In this document: positions 1 through 10,360 of the stretch, piece after piece
Position numbering within the stretch: the first letter of the stretch is position 1
Layout: every line of letters starts with the position of its first letter
NCBI GenBank assembly: GCA_025769875.1
Contig: JAGFNK010000004.1
Location: 1-64,000 of the forward strand
Source: Russula earlei
Lineage: Eukaryota > Basidiomycota > Agaricomycetes > Russulales > Russulaceae
Reading direction: 5' to 3'
Length of the DNA: 64,000 nt
The notes under the pieces: generated by a model
Database searches by the model: none
What the model saw: only the letters and a program-made list of their open reading frames with translations
What the model was told of the DNA's origin: nothing
Position numbers and translations under genes: made by a program

Positions 1-444
1 AAAAGGGGCCTTAGATATGTATAGATATTCTGATTATAAAGGTATTCTTCAAGTATTTTGAAGAGTGGCTGCTTCCAACACTGATTGAGGAATATGATAT
101 TAATGAACAGTCAAATAACTATGCCAATTGAGGAAAGGGTTAACAAAAAATTATGTGCTTGTGTCTAAAACAGTTGCACTTGTCCATTCATAAGGAATGA
201 CAGCACTGCACTTGGGGGTGAGGTGAATGCTTTAACAAATATCAGAAATGGGTATGATACTCACAACACATTCCTCACCAGATAGACTTCAAGATATCTT
301 GTACATGTGATGATTGGGCTTGGGTGCATTCTTGAATGGGGTGAACCACTTGACATATGCCAAGTGTTTGGGTGGGTGGAATGTACTTGCAAAAAGTGAG
401 GAGACTGCACAGTCTGATAATACAAAGACAACACAAACTTGAGC

Positions 445-1271
445 TGTCAAGACACGTACTGCTGATCACTAAGGACTCAGGAGCAGGTGGGCAAAGGTCA
501 GAACAGACAGTACGTGGCATAAATGGCATTGAACAGGAGGACGAGCCAAATGACTAGGAGATACCAGATGGGGACTGGTACATGTTGCAGAAGGCAGAGG
601 TGAAGAGTAGAGGCCAGTACAGTGAGGGGTTTCAAACAAGGCAGTCGTTGAAGAGTACCTTGAAGACGAGGGAGGACTTTAGACTGAGCGGTTGCAGGGG
701 AGTACCCAGGAAGATGAGAGTATCACAAATGGACAGTCTGATGACTGCCATGCTATATTGGGGCTCATATACAGTGTACAGGGTCGATTACAAAGAACTG
801 GAACTATTCTAGACCTTTTGGTACCATCCAATAGGACTACAGAGGCATAAACTCGCTTGTGTCAATTTTCAGGCTTACTGAGTGTATTACTGATCATTGT
901 GGATCGATGACATCATTATGATGTCACTGTGGAGTGCTTAGTGAGCCTATGAGGTCACTGCGGAGTTGCTCAGTCAGCCATGATGCCATTGGAGCCTTGA
1001 TGATGTCAGATGAGTTATGCAACAGTTTCTAGGAGTTTGTGCCACTGTTTCAGGTTCTTGGTGGCTGGGTGGCCATGTGGCTGCCATGCGATGATTACCC
1101 GATTAGGAAATGGGTGCCTGGTCATGTTATAGTGCCTTTGCAATCATGATAGCTTGCACCGCAGGGGGGTGGCCCAAGAAATGGAAGTGAGTTGGCAATG
1201 CAAAGTGAGAGAGGTCTCTCTTAAGTGAAATAAGACAATATATAGCCAGGACCTGGCCTTGGTTTGTAACA
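445..1271 (-). repeat. Solo LTR, family C (827 bp)
   Basis: The LTR runs TGTCAAGACACG...TTGTAACA on the plus strand, so it is in minus orientation. It is flanked on both sides by the 5-bp target-site duplication TGAGC (440-444 and 1272-1276). It matches 50488-51315 inverted. No internal region remains, so it is the product of LTR-LTR recombination. The host is the 3' part of the Plavaka transposase. A TATA-like TATATACAG (minus: CTGTATATA) lies near 770, upstream in the LTR sense of the motif GACTGTCCATTTGTG. That motif is shared with family A, so the two families are related. Confidence 0.92.
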
Positions 1272-1332
1272 TGAGCGACATGATAGCCTATAAAATATCA
1301 AAGTTAGTATCTGAGAATACTGAAATAGGTTG

Positions 1333-2222
1333 TGTCACAGTAACTAGCTGTGTCAGTTCTCAAGCCTGAATATGAAGTTGATAGTAGAGGTGTGTTCAAA
1401 GAAGGGGCTGGTTCCTGTTGTAAAGAGTAAGGGTCCCAGCAGCGGTTGAAGTGTTTTATGCTAAGCATGTTATGGCCAATAGACCCTTCCTAGTATGACT
1501 CAGTCCATTGAGAAGCTAGGGTAAGTTTGTAATGGGATAGACTAGGGCTGGTTCCACTAGCTATATGCATTCAAGTCTGTCATAGACCTTGAACACGCAA
1601 GAGAAAGAGAGTAGAGGAAGGTAGGTCTTTAAGGAGGAGAGTTCTTCTCAGTAGAGTGAAGAGAGACTCTTAGGGGAGGAAGGGATAGGTAGGGTAGATG
1701 GTAGATGGTGTGTGTGTGTGTGAGGAGTTGATGAAATGGAGAGTTGGATGTGGTTTGAGGATTAGGAGTGGAGTGGGTTGCAGGTGAATATGTTGGACAA
1801 GAGTAGGTTGGATTCTACAAGAGACCAAGCTTAGGGCTTTGGTCACAAAGTACTGAGCTTATATATACAGGAGAAGCACAGCAATAGCTGCACTTTGACT
1901 GTGCTACTAGTATAGTAGGAGTCATAATAAGTAGGAGTCATAGAAATGAGGCCATGAATGAGTCAGAACCAAGTAACTATGCTGCACAGTAATGTGTAGC
2001 ATTGCACAGTTGAAACTAAGACACAAATATAAATGGAAAGAGAACCAAACAAAGGGAAAGCAACAGCAATCCAGTGTTACCTGGATGTGTATGGATCACA
2101 TGATAACACAGAAAGGATCACAAGAAGTAAGAGATCACAAGACCAGTAAGTAAAGGGACATATGAGAGAAAGCAGTCCATAGTGAAGGGTAAGAAGTAAA
2201 CGTAAAAGGAAATGTTGTAACA
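1333..2222 (-). repeat. Solo LTR, family B (890 bp)
   Basis: The ends are TGTCACAG...TTGTAACA, flanked by identical 5-bp target duplications GGTTG (1328-1332 and 2223-2227). It is the inverted relative of 27421-28304. It contains a short GT microsatellite (about 1709-1722). It sits within the Plavaka transposase relic and is solo, without internal sequence. Confidence 0.92.
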
Positions 2223-3185
2223 GGTTGGCATATTGCACCAGAAACACCAGCATGTTCACCATCACCATCATTGACTAACACAGTATAAAATCTAGCTGGA
2301 ACACCCTTGCCATGATTGTCTGAATGACTGGGCTTGATATGGACAGAGTCCAGGAGATCAGATGTCTCCTCATGACCTTGTGCATCAGTATTCCAGAACT
2401 TGATGTTGTGATATACAGGGATGGTGTTGAAAGGTAGGTCAATGTCTTGTGCAAGGCATTCAACTTGTATAGCAGTCATCAATGAAGGTCATTCATATGG
2501 GTAACATAGTGTGCAAGTGTGGGTTTGAAGAATGTAGTGCCATATTCAGACATAATTGAAGTGAGAGGCACAGCTCAGACACTGGGATGTATAGTTATCT
2601 GTATGTGAGGGTGATGTGCAAATTGGGGCACATGCCAGCTAGTGTCAGCAGGAGGAGGTTCACCAGCAATCTGCCATTGGATAAACCTGTCATGGAAAAA
2701 GATCTTTTCTCTGTGCTCAAGCCATATTGTCATCTGTGTAAACTTGTCTTTATGGTTGGTTGACTGGTATGCATCCTTGGCTAGATCAATGTGGAGCTGC
2801 TCTGTGTATTCTGTGTTGTAGTTATCTGTTTTCCCAAAGGCCTCAATTGCAAGCTTGTAATGTTTTGCTTTATGAAGTTTAGGAAAATTATAGTCAGAGC
2901 AAATACCAAGATCAATGAAAATTCTTTTGTTGTCATGGAATGTCTGGAGAGATTCATCAAGAACAGAAAGTGTCTCAGTAGAATGAATCAGGTATTGGGA
3001 TATGTAAAGGAAGTCAAGGAGAGTGTGCACAGCACAAATGAGGCATCCAAAGGCAAGGTTGTTGGGTAGAGGAATGTTGATAATGATACCTAGGATAAAA
3101 TGGCACATCTGGTCATGTTCACAGCCTATAACACATGAAAGAGTACTAATTCTTTTGAAAAAGAGGCAGATATTGTGGTTTTGTG

Positions 3186-4147
3186 TGTCAAGACTCACTG
3201 TTGAACTATCCAGTTCAAGAGCGAGGGGTGAGCTCGAAGACGAGTCGATAAACGTCCAAGACGGCATGGGCAAGGAGTAGAGTCCAGAGTAGTAACAGGT
3301 ACCAGAGAGGCACTGTTACTGTGAGAGTAGAACAGTCACGCAGAGGAGAGGCCAGGATAGTCACAAGGGGACGGTCCTTAAAGGAGTATCCCAGGGATGG
3401 AGAGTGCCGTAAACAAATGGACAGTCTGAGGACTGTCCGCTACTTTATTGAGCGCTTATATACTACAAGAGAACTGCTAAATAGGGAACAAGTCATAACC
3501 TTGTTATCAAGCACAATAGAGTGATGAGTAAGAAGTCGGAGGATGCTTACTGAGCATGCTCAGTCATGCTCAGTAAGCTGCTGAGTAAGAAGGCTTCTCT
3601 TGATGAGTAAGAGCTTCCATTATCCACGTGTTCACTGCTTTAGTGCATGTGCGAGCACCTGATTCATTTCCTGTTAGTTAGTTTAGGGCCGGTCATTTGA
3701 GGACTTGTAGTTTGGTCAGGGAATAGTGTTATCTTATAAGGCCCTTATATAGTTCTATTAGGGTCCTTAGAGTCGACCCTAATACTTCTATTAAGGTCCT
3801 TAGTATTGCCTTATAGTTCGTTCTATAGTTATTAGAGTTGGTCTAATAACACGTTGTAGGGCCTTTGATACTAGGTTAGTGCCTACTGTAGAGCTCCTAG
3901 GGTCGTTCCAAAGGGTCCTTAGGAAGGCCCTAATACTGTCTTTTGTTGCTAAAAGGGTTGCCTTTAAGTGGGGCTTGCTGTATGTCGGTTGTGCCGAGAA
4001 TCGCTCGTGCAACAATGCGCGCGCAATATTGTGGACACCTCCACTCACCCCTTTTGCTCGTGTGAACAGGGTGACACCATAGAGGCTGGGTTTCCTCCTA
4101 TAAAGAAGGGTCCTTCAAGGGCCCTCTCCGGAGAATGGTTCATGACA
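3186..4147 (-). repeat. Solo LTR, family A (962 bp)
   Basis: The ends are TGTCAAGACTC...TTCATGACA. The flanks are TTGTG (3181-3185) and TGGTG (4148-4152). The empty site in the right Plavaka copy (about 51885-51900, inverted) reads TGGTG once, so the left flank carries a G-to-T change and the duplication is genuine. It contains a TATA-like TATATAC, the 14-bp stem GCTTACTGAGCATG with its complement, and an intact GCGCGCG run at about 4018-4024, which marks a less decayed copy. Confidence 0.92.
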
Positions 4148-4219
4148 TGGTGGTAGATGATGGCACTGAGCATCAATTTCCGCAGCACCATATGCCTGGA
4201 TAATCCAGGAGACCATGTG

Positions 4220-5182
4220 TGTCATGAACCATTCTCCAGAAAGGGCCCTTGAAGGACCCTTCCTTATAGGAGGAAACCCAGCCTCTATGGTGTCACCCTG
4301 TTCACATGAGCAAAAGGGGTGAGTAGAGGTGTCCACAATATTGCGCGCGCATTGTCGCACGAGCAATTCTCAGCACAATCAACATACAGCAAGCCCCACT
4401 TAAAGGCAACCCTTCTAGCAATAAAGGACAGTATTAGGGCCTTCCTAAGGACCCTTTGGAACGACTCTAGGTGCTCTACAATAGGCACTAACCTAGTATC
4501 AAGGGCCCTACAACGCGTTATTAGACCAACTCTAATAACTATAGAACGAACTATAAGGCAATACTAAGGACCTTAATAGAAGTATTAGGGTCGACTCTAA
4601 GGACCCTAATAGAACTATATAAGGGCCTTATAAGATAACACTATTCCCTAACCCAACTACAAGTCCTCAAATGACTGGCCCTAAACTAACTAACAGAAAA
4701 TGAATCAGGTGCTCGCACGTGCACTAAAGCAGTGAACATGTGGACAATGAAAGCTCTTACTCATCAAGAGAAGCCTTCTTACTCAGCAGCTTACTGAGCA
4801 TGACTGAGCATGCTCAGTAAGCGCACTCTGACTTCTTACTCATCACTCTATTGTGCTTGATAGCAAGGTTATGACTTGTTCCCTATTTAGCAGTTCTCTT
4901 GTAGTATATAAGCGCTCAATAAAGTAGCGGACAGTCCTCAGACTGTCCATTTGTTTACAGCACTCTCTATTCCTGGGATACTCCTTTAAAGGACCATCCC
5001 CTTGTGACTATCCTGGCCTCCTCTCTGCGTGATTGTTCAACTCTCACAGTGACAGTACCTCTCTGGTATCTGTTACTACTCTGGACTCTACTCCTTGCCC
5101 ACGCCGTCTTGGACATCTATTGACTCGTCTCTGAGCTTACCCCTTGCTCTTGAACTGGATAGTTCAACAGTGAGTCTTGACA
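4220..5182 (+). repeat. Solo LTR, family A (963 bp)
   Basis: The ends are TGTCATGAACC...GTCTTGACA with identical target duplications ATGTG (4215-4219 and 5183-5187). It lies only 72 bp from the oppositely oriented copy at 3186-4147. The pair forms an imperfect inverted repeat with arms of about 960 bp around a scrap of transposase exon. Because each copy has its own distinct target duplication, these are two independent insertions and not a foldback element. Confidence 0.93.
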
Positions 5183-6931
5183 ATGTGCTTGATAACAGGC
5201 ATAATTGCACAGTAAATGTTGGCATAGGGGAGGTCTTCCCAGAATGGGCAATAGACAGGCTTGATACCTGCATCACAGGAGTTTCAAGCAAATACTGTTG
5301 AACCCTGGCTGACTGATGCAAGCACATCAAGAATGTTGTCTAGGTTTCAGAGGGGATGTTGAGTGTTACAATCCTCACCAAGTTCATCATGAGGAGCTTC
5401 ACAAGTTGGACATTCACCATTCTTGACTAGAGTCACCAAGAGCTGCTCAGGATAATCACCAACATAATTTGCAAAAATTGGATGACATCTGTGAACAATG
5501 CCATCTCCACTTGCCATATAAATCCCACTAACACTGGCCTCCTTCAAGGGCCTGACAATGCATGACAAGCAGGCATGGGAAAGAGTTGCCACTGCACAAT
5601 GATAAGATGCATTGTTGGTAATTTGTTGAAGTTGAGCAGTAGGAAGATAGCCAAGGAGGATTTGGCCATGATGCAAAGGCTTATAACAAATTTATTGGAT
5701 GACAAGATGATTGGGATGACAGTTGCTCCAGGCATTTTTTGTTCAACATTTTTCTTTTTGACTGATCAGTAATCAATAGGCAAAAAAAACTGAACCAGCA
5801 TACCTGTGTCTCCTACCACCATTTTCCCATATGCATATCAGATCACCATAGAGCACCTTTATACAAGCAATGATATCACAGAAGTATACATTGTATGCTT
5901 CACCAGCAATGACATCTCCTTCTACTGGAAGTGAGGGTGGGAAGGAAGCTGCTTATCAATGATCTTGTTCAGTTCTGTTGCATTCTTATATGAAAGGCCA
6001 AGAAGATCCAGAAGGTATCATAGTCAATATCATGACCTTCCTCAGATCAAATGGAAAACTTACTCCTTCAAGCTTGAGGAGTTCTGTGAGAGCCATAGAT
6101 CCAGGATGACAAAGCTTTGCCCATTGTGCCATTTCCCAATCTAGCTTAGATGCAAATGGTGCCCAGATATTAGCTTCACTGTCTACAAATTGATCCTTGT
6201 ATCCTGCATAGCCAGGCATCTCAGAGGCAGCAGGGATAGGTGCACCTGTAGTGACAATGAGTAAGTGAGTACCAAGTCATTGATGTACATACCTGCAGTA
6301 CTTTGGTGGAACACATCATGAAATGTGAGGACAGTTGGCTTCATTAGGAAGTGAGCCTCTGCAGTCTGTTGCACTTCAACAGATGGGAGATCCTCATTGT
6401 TATCAAAAACCTCACCCTCAGGCAATGATGGGGAATGAGATGGATTGGGTGCAGCTGGTTCCTCCCATCCCTGCTCCTGGTTTAAATCATCAGTCATCTG
6501 AATCTAAATCTGGTGGTAAAACACCATTGTCCATGGCCAACATTTCAAAGTCTTCTTCAGCATAATTGTCACCAAAGAAATCACCAACAAAGTGAGGAGC
6601 TGGCATGTCAGGGCCCTTACCCCAAGTATGAGGGTACTCAATGCCAAGAAACTGCTCATCATTGATATCCAAATCTGAATCACTGAGTTGAGGAAGATAG
6701 TCAAGCACTTGAAGAAAAAGTGCATGACAAGGTGGATTCCTTGTGTGTCAAAGGTGTATGGAATGGGCAAGGTTGAATCTGAAATAACTGTTGCAGCCTG
6801 TGCATTTGACCATGGTTGCTCCACAAATTGGAGAGCAGCAGAGTGAAGTGGCTGGATATTGAACTATACAGTACCACAATCAGCCACTGCCACATCAACA
6901 GGGGGAATGTCTTCACTTACTAAGTTTCACC

Positions 6932-9915
6932 ATGTCCAAAAGAAAAATTACATCTATCATTGACTATTCAGATGACAATTTCACACCACAGTCCCCAATC
7001 AGAGCCAAGCCTCCTTTACAAGCAGAGCATGAGTTTTCACAGACCTCAATTTTTTTTTTTGATGGTTTACCACCATGCAAATTCCTTGTTCCTCCTTTCC
7101 TTGTTCCTCCTATAGCTGCCCTTACATGGGTGGCAAAAACAAAGCTCCTTGACAACTCAAGTACACCTTTATCCATCCTGCAGGTCCAGTCTAATAGCCA
7201 CACCTGATTCTAGCATGGAATAAGAAGAAGCTGAGGCTTGTCACCCAAGCTAAGAACAGACCAGCTCCTAAGAAAAGGAAGCAAGGTGTGTCAATTTGAG
7301 TCAGACCCAGAGGTAATACAAGTTAATCCCCCTTGGTGCAGCAGTGGCAAAAAAGGATGTCGCTCCTCAAGGTTTGTGATAAAGTGCTTAGTCATGAATA
7401 AGTACTGAGAAGGAATGTTGGCCCAGGTGAATGTTAAGATTCATCAATCTTATTTGCTTCTCAAGCAATAGAGCTGCTTGATATAGTTCAAGCACTAGAC
7501 TTTGGAGTCTTTGATGTTATCTCAGACAAGAATGTATGGGAGAGATGAGAGGGATCTCTATCACTTTGAGAAGTATTCCTTTTGAGAGAGAGAGAGAGAA
7601 TTTGCTGGTAATCAATGAGTAAGTTGAGTATAAGGCTCAACTTTGGATATACCAGAGTATTTATATCATATCTTGACAATGGCTGATTTGATTCATATGA
7701 AACTTGGGAAGCATAAAGCTGAGACCCTCCACTATCCAGAAGGAGGGATTTCAAATCAAAAAAGTATCAATAATGACTCATGCATGAGTCATCCTTTCCT
7801 AGCATCAGTCATCAAACCAGTAAGCAATTACTAAGCATGAATCAGCTTATCAGTAAGCAAGCAAGTAAGCAAGCATAGGTAAACAGTCAGTCCTGAACAT
7901 GAGTCAAATCCTAACAGTAAACCTCAACACTACCCAGCCACATTGATGGTCGACTTGCAAGATGATGAGACTCTGAGTCAGATGTCAAAACAAGTGCTGG
8001 TTGCATGTCACCATGTTGTCACTTCAGGCAAGCCTGCCTGAGTCTCCACACACACAGCCTTCATCCTTTTTGATGATGAGCTAGATACAGCAGGTGATAT
8101 GGATGCCCTCAACAATTATGATCTTGAAGAGCTTGGCAAAATTGAACATGAACATGAAGCAGACACATATGAGTCAGATGATGCCACACTCAATAATCTT
8201 GATGACATTGAACTTGCCACACTGTTAGAGGCTGAGGTGTGTTCTGTGATTGATTTCTCCATCACATTGATTATCTGATCAGGTTTGCAGTGTTCACCAA
8301 TATTAGCAAGGAAACTGGGCTGAGGATGGAGTACCCCATTCTCAATCAGTTAGCCACTCATCTGGAAGTTCTCTTGGAGTTATCATAGATAATATTGAAG
8401 ATGACTTTGGGAACAAGTTGAATGATAGTTTGGAAGGAATGATGGACAAAAACTTGGAGCTTGAGGAGGTGCTCCAGCCACATAAATACAGGGTATGTTT
8501 TCTGCCTGCATATTTCACTGGGGACTAATGTTTCATGAAAGGAGCTCAAGGCTGCAAGACTGGTGGTGGAATCATCTGCTAAGGCTTTGCTGTTGAAGGT
8601 GTGTACTTATCCAACACTTCTTCAAGACTATGAACCACTGAGTTTTACACTCATCACTCACACACTTAATTTGAAGCCTATTGCAACAAAGAAATCTACT
8701 ATCAGCAGGGTGCGACAAAGGAACCATGAAACCAAAGTACATTTATTTTTCTCAACTGGACCAATCTAATGTACCTGTGCCAGTGCCCTGGATGGATTGA
8801 CTCAGATATCATTCCTAAGCAAGAGAAGAGCAACATCAGGATCAACACAACATGTCACAGTAATCCACACATCATGGCACAACCTTCTGGTGGATACACA
8901 GCCTGGACAAACTTGAACTATGATGCCCAGGACACTTCATGGTCAAACTTGCTTCTTAACTCCCAGGATGAACATGTTAAGAAGGTCATCCAACATTTCC
9001 CTCTGGGCATCCTTCACTTGGACAGATGCATACCCAGACTCAATGGCCATGGTCAAATATTTGTGAAAGGCTTTGCTCAAAGCTGCCATGCATCTCAAAG
9101 CCAATGAGATGGTGGACTGTCTTTGTGATGATGCTGAATATGGTATGGTGCTCTCAGGACTGGTATGCCATTCTCTCATTCTCCAGTCTCATAGCTCATA
9201 CTGACTCATCCAATACTTTGTCTTTCAGCTCAGTGCTTGCATCAGCACCTGGCATGTCCAGCTGAAGAAAAATGCAGTGTTGGCAGTTGCCACAAATTAC
9301 AGGATCTCTCACAACAATGTGGACCACACTGCTGCCTGGCTTAAAGAGCTAGTGTACATTCACTGTGGTGATGTTGCCAATGATTTGAAGGTGTGTCACC
9401 TGACTTTATCATTCTTCCCATGCTGGAACAGTGCTTCTTCACTGGGCCAGCATCTATTGGCACTCAACTCCTAAGCAAGTTCAAGTCTTCCTGGAGTGAC
9501 AGGGCCAATGAGAAGGAAATACCTATTCTGATGCTTGCTCTTGTTGCAACCAGTGTAAGTGCCACATCACACTTGATCTATTATGTGGCCTACTGATAAT
9601 CCCTGTATAACTGGACCAGGTGTATGCCACCATCAAGGAGTGGGAATGTGGCCCACATATCAAAGCCAATTTTGGCAGCAACATCTTTGAGAACACATAC
9701 AGGTGACATTTTGACTTTTTATGGAAGATCTTGAAGGATGGACCAAACAAATACCACACCATGATGCATTGGATCTACATCAAAGCAAGGTCCATTCAAT
9801 TTTCCTTGCTCCTGTCAATTTTTGCCTTACAACAACTTTTTAGTGGTAGAAAAGTCTGAACGGAGGAAGCACAGACTCAGTTCTCAGCCTTCTTTGACAT
9901 GTCAAAGATGGCAGG
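6932..9915 (+). pseudogene. Plavaka accessory gene relic (possibly DUF6532-like), left copy
   Basis: It starts at ATG 6932 (SKRKITSIIDYSDDNFTPQ), about 120 bp from and divergent to the transposase start, so the two probably shared a bidirectional promoter. A basic and low-complexity N-terminal part is followed by an acidic stretch (about 8060-8230). The more conserved C-terminal part includes NNVDHTAAWLKELVYIHCGD (about 9320-9375) and FKSSWSDRANEKEIPILMLA (about 9483-9540). Several putative exon junctions are visible, but many stops and the LTR at 7432 make it non-functional. The C-terminal pattern reminds me of DUF6532, which often accompanies such transposons. That link is tentative. Confidence 0.5.
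7432..7916 (-). repeat. Solo LTR, family F (485 bp)
   Basis: The ends are TGTTAAGATTC...ATCCTAACA. The flanks are GTGAA (7427-7431) and GTAAA (7917-7921), a duplication differing by one transition. The same insertion is present at the orthologous position in the right Plavaka copy (47024-47508), so it predates the inverted duplication. It carries the 20-bp perfect palindrome ATGACTCATGCATGAGTCAT at 7773-7792, made of two TGACTCA half-sites. Confidence 0.9.
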
Positions 9916-9918
9916 TGA

Positions 9919-10049
9919 CTAGCCCTGGTGTCCTATGGTCTCAACTACTGCAATATATTGTAGGGACAATTTGATCAATATTGTATACCAGTATATACTG
10001 ACATTTAGAGATATTTAGAGATATTTCACAGATGTAGTTTTCCCTGATG
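9919..10049 (-). repeat. Plavaka terminal and subterminal region, left copy
   Basis: This segment contains CTAGCCCTGGTGTCC, TTGTAGGGACAATTT, repeated GAGATATTT units and the terminus GTAGTTTTCCCTGATG. The same sequence occurs at 16450-16665 and 42800-43005 in inverse orientation. The GAGATATTT units are candidate subterminal transposase-binding repeats (inference). Confidence 0.8.
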
Positions 10050-10123
10050 AAGCCTCTCCATGTGCAACATGGAGTGTGAGTATACAAGAAACAATACACT
10101 GAACAACCCATATATGATGGGGG
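10050..10123 (+). pseudogene. Captured 74-bp fragment of a membrane-protein gene
   Basis: It translates as KPLHVQHG then VRVYKKQYTEQP with one stop change. This matches KPLNVQCGVRVYKKRYTEQP of the intact gene at 61349-62739. It is hemmed in by a Plavaka terminus ending at 10049 and a second inward-facing CATCAGGAAAACTACATC at 10126. The same scrap recurs as an inverted pair at 42652-42799. The element had therefore inserted in a member of this gene family. Confidence 0.8.
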
Positions 10124-10195
10124 TACATCAGGAAAACTACATCCTACTAGAAACACCTAGAATGAACTAGAGTGTACTAGAAATGACCTAATATA

Positions 10196-10350
10196 GTAAA
10201 TTTCAGAGACAACATTCTTGATGTGGACAGAGGATACTTGTGCCATTGTGGCGACATAGCAGCACGCGCCTATCACCATGAATGGGTCCGTCTCACAGTA
10301 CAAGTTTTTGACGTAGAACCACCTGGAAAAGACCGTGGCCGTGGCGATCA
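10196..10350 (-). pseudogene. Cyclin C exon fragment, left copy (3' side of the MULE insertion)
   Basis: The fragment encodes VIATATVFSRWFYVKN then LYCETDPFMVIGACCYV, the start of the cyclin box of cyclin C (SSN8, the cyclin of the Mediator CDK8 module). It is cut at the 5' side by the MULE at 10361. At the 3' side it ends near 10196, just after VHIKNVVSE, where it joins unrelated AT-rich sequence. The preceding codons (MLGKRLTL) lie beyond the MULE at about 13227-13260. It is a dead fragment; the fuller copy is at 57805-58898. Confidence 0.85.
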
Positions 10351-10360
10351 CACGCTGACA

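Larger units (their letters stand above)
240..6813 (-). pseudogene. Plavaka transposase relic, left copy
   Basis: It reads right to left. An N-terminal Cys-rich finger (CTGCNSYFR, about 6800) is followed by an acidic linker (about 6490-6700) and the stretch GYAGYKDQFVDSEANIW (about 6215). Next come the core HGQILLGYLP (about 5670) and the stretch with SGDGIVHRCHPIFANYVGD. The piece between two LTRs (4148-4219) carries AYGAAEIDAQCHHLPP. The C-terminal part holds KTDNYNTEYTEQLHIDLAKD (about 2830) and, beyond two further LTRs, [10 protein letters not shown] (about 350). Four solo LTRs interrupt it. Relative to the right copy it lacks roughly 70 bp just before the HGQILLGYLP stretch, and stop codons are frequent. 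It cannot make transposase. The family is recognised from typical Agaricomycete Plavaka proteins; exon limits are approximate. Confidence 0.82.
1..10049. mobile_element. Plavaka-type DNA transposon, left copy, lacking its far left end
   Basis: This is a two-gene class II element. The transposase relic lies on the minus strand (240-6813) and a divergent accessory gene on the plus strand (6932-9915). The right terminus reads ...CCCTGATG at 10042-10049, the reverse complement of the terminus starting at 16450 and 42800. Bases 1-240 match, inverted, the subterminal region 17940-18170 of the short derivative, so the window begins inside the element and by comparison lacks roughly 150 bp of its end. 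Five solo LTRs are inserted (445, 1333, 3186, 4220 and 7432). CpG is scarce throughout, as expected for an old methylated repeat. Assignment to Plavaka rests on recognising the transposase family. Confidence 0.8.

Noticed and set aside
1700..1725. GT microsatellite as a functional element
   Set aside because: A short simple repeat at the same place in both family B LTRs; no further signal.
3186..5182. A single foldback transposon with 960-bp arms
   Set aside because: Each arm has LTR ends and its own different target duplication, so they are two LTR insertions.
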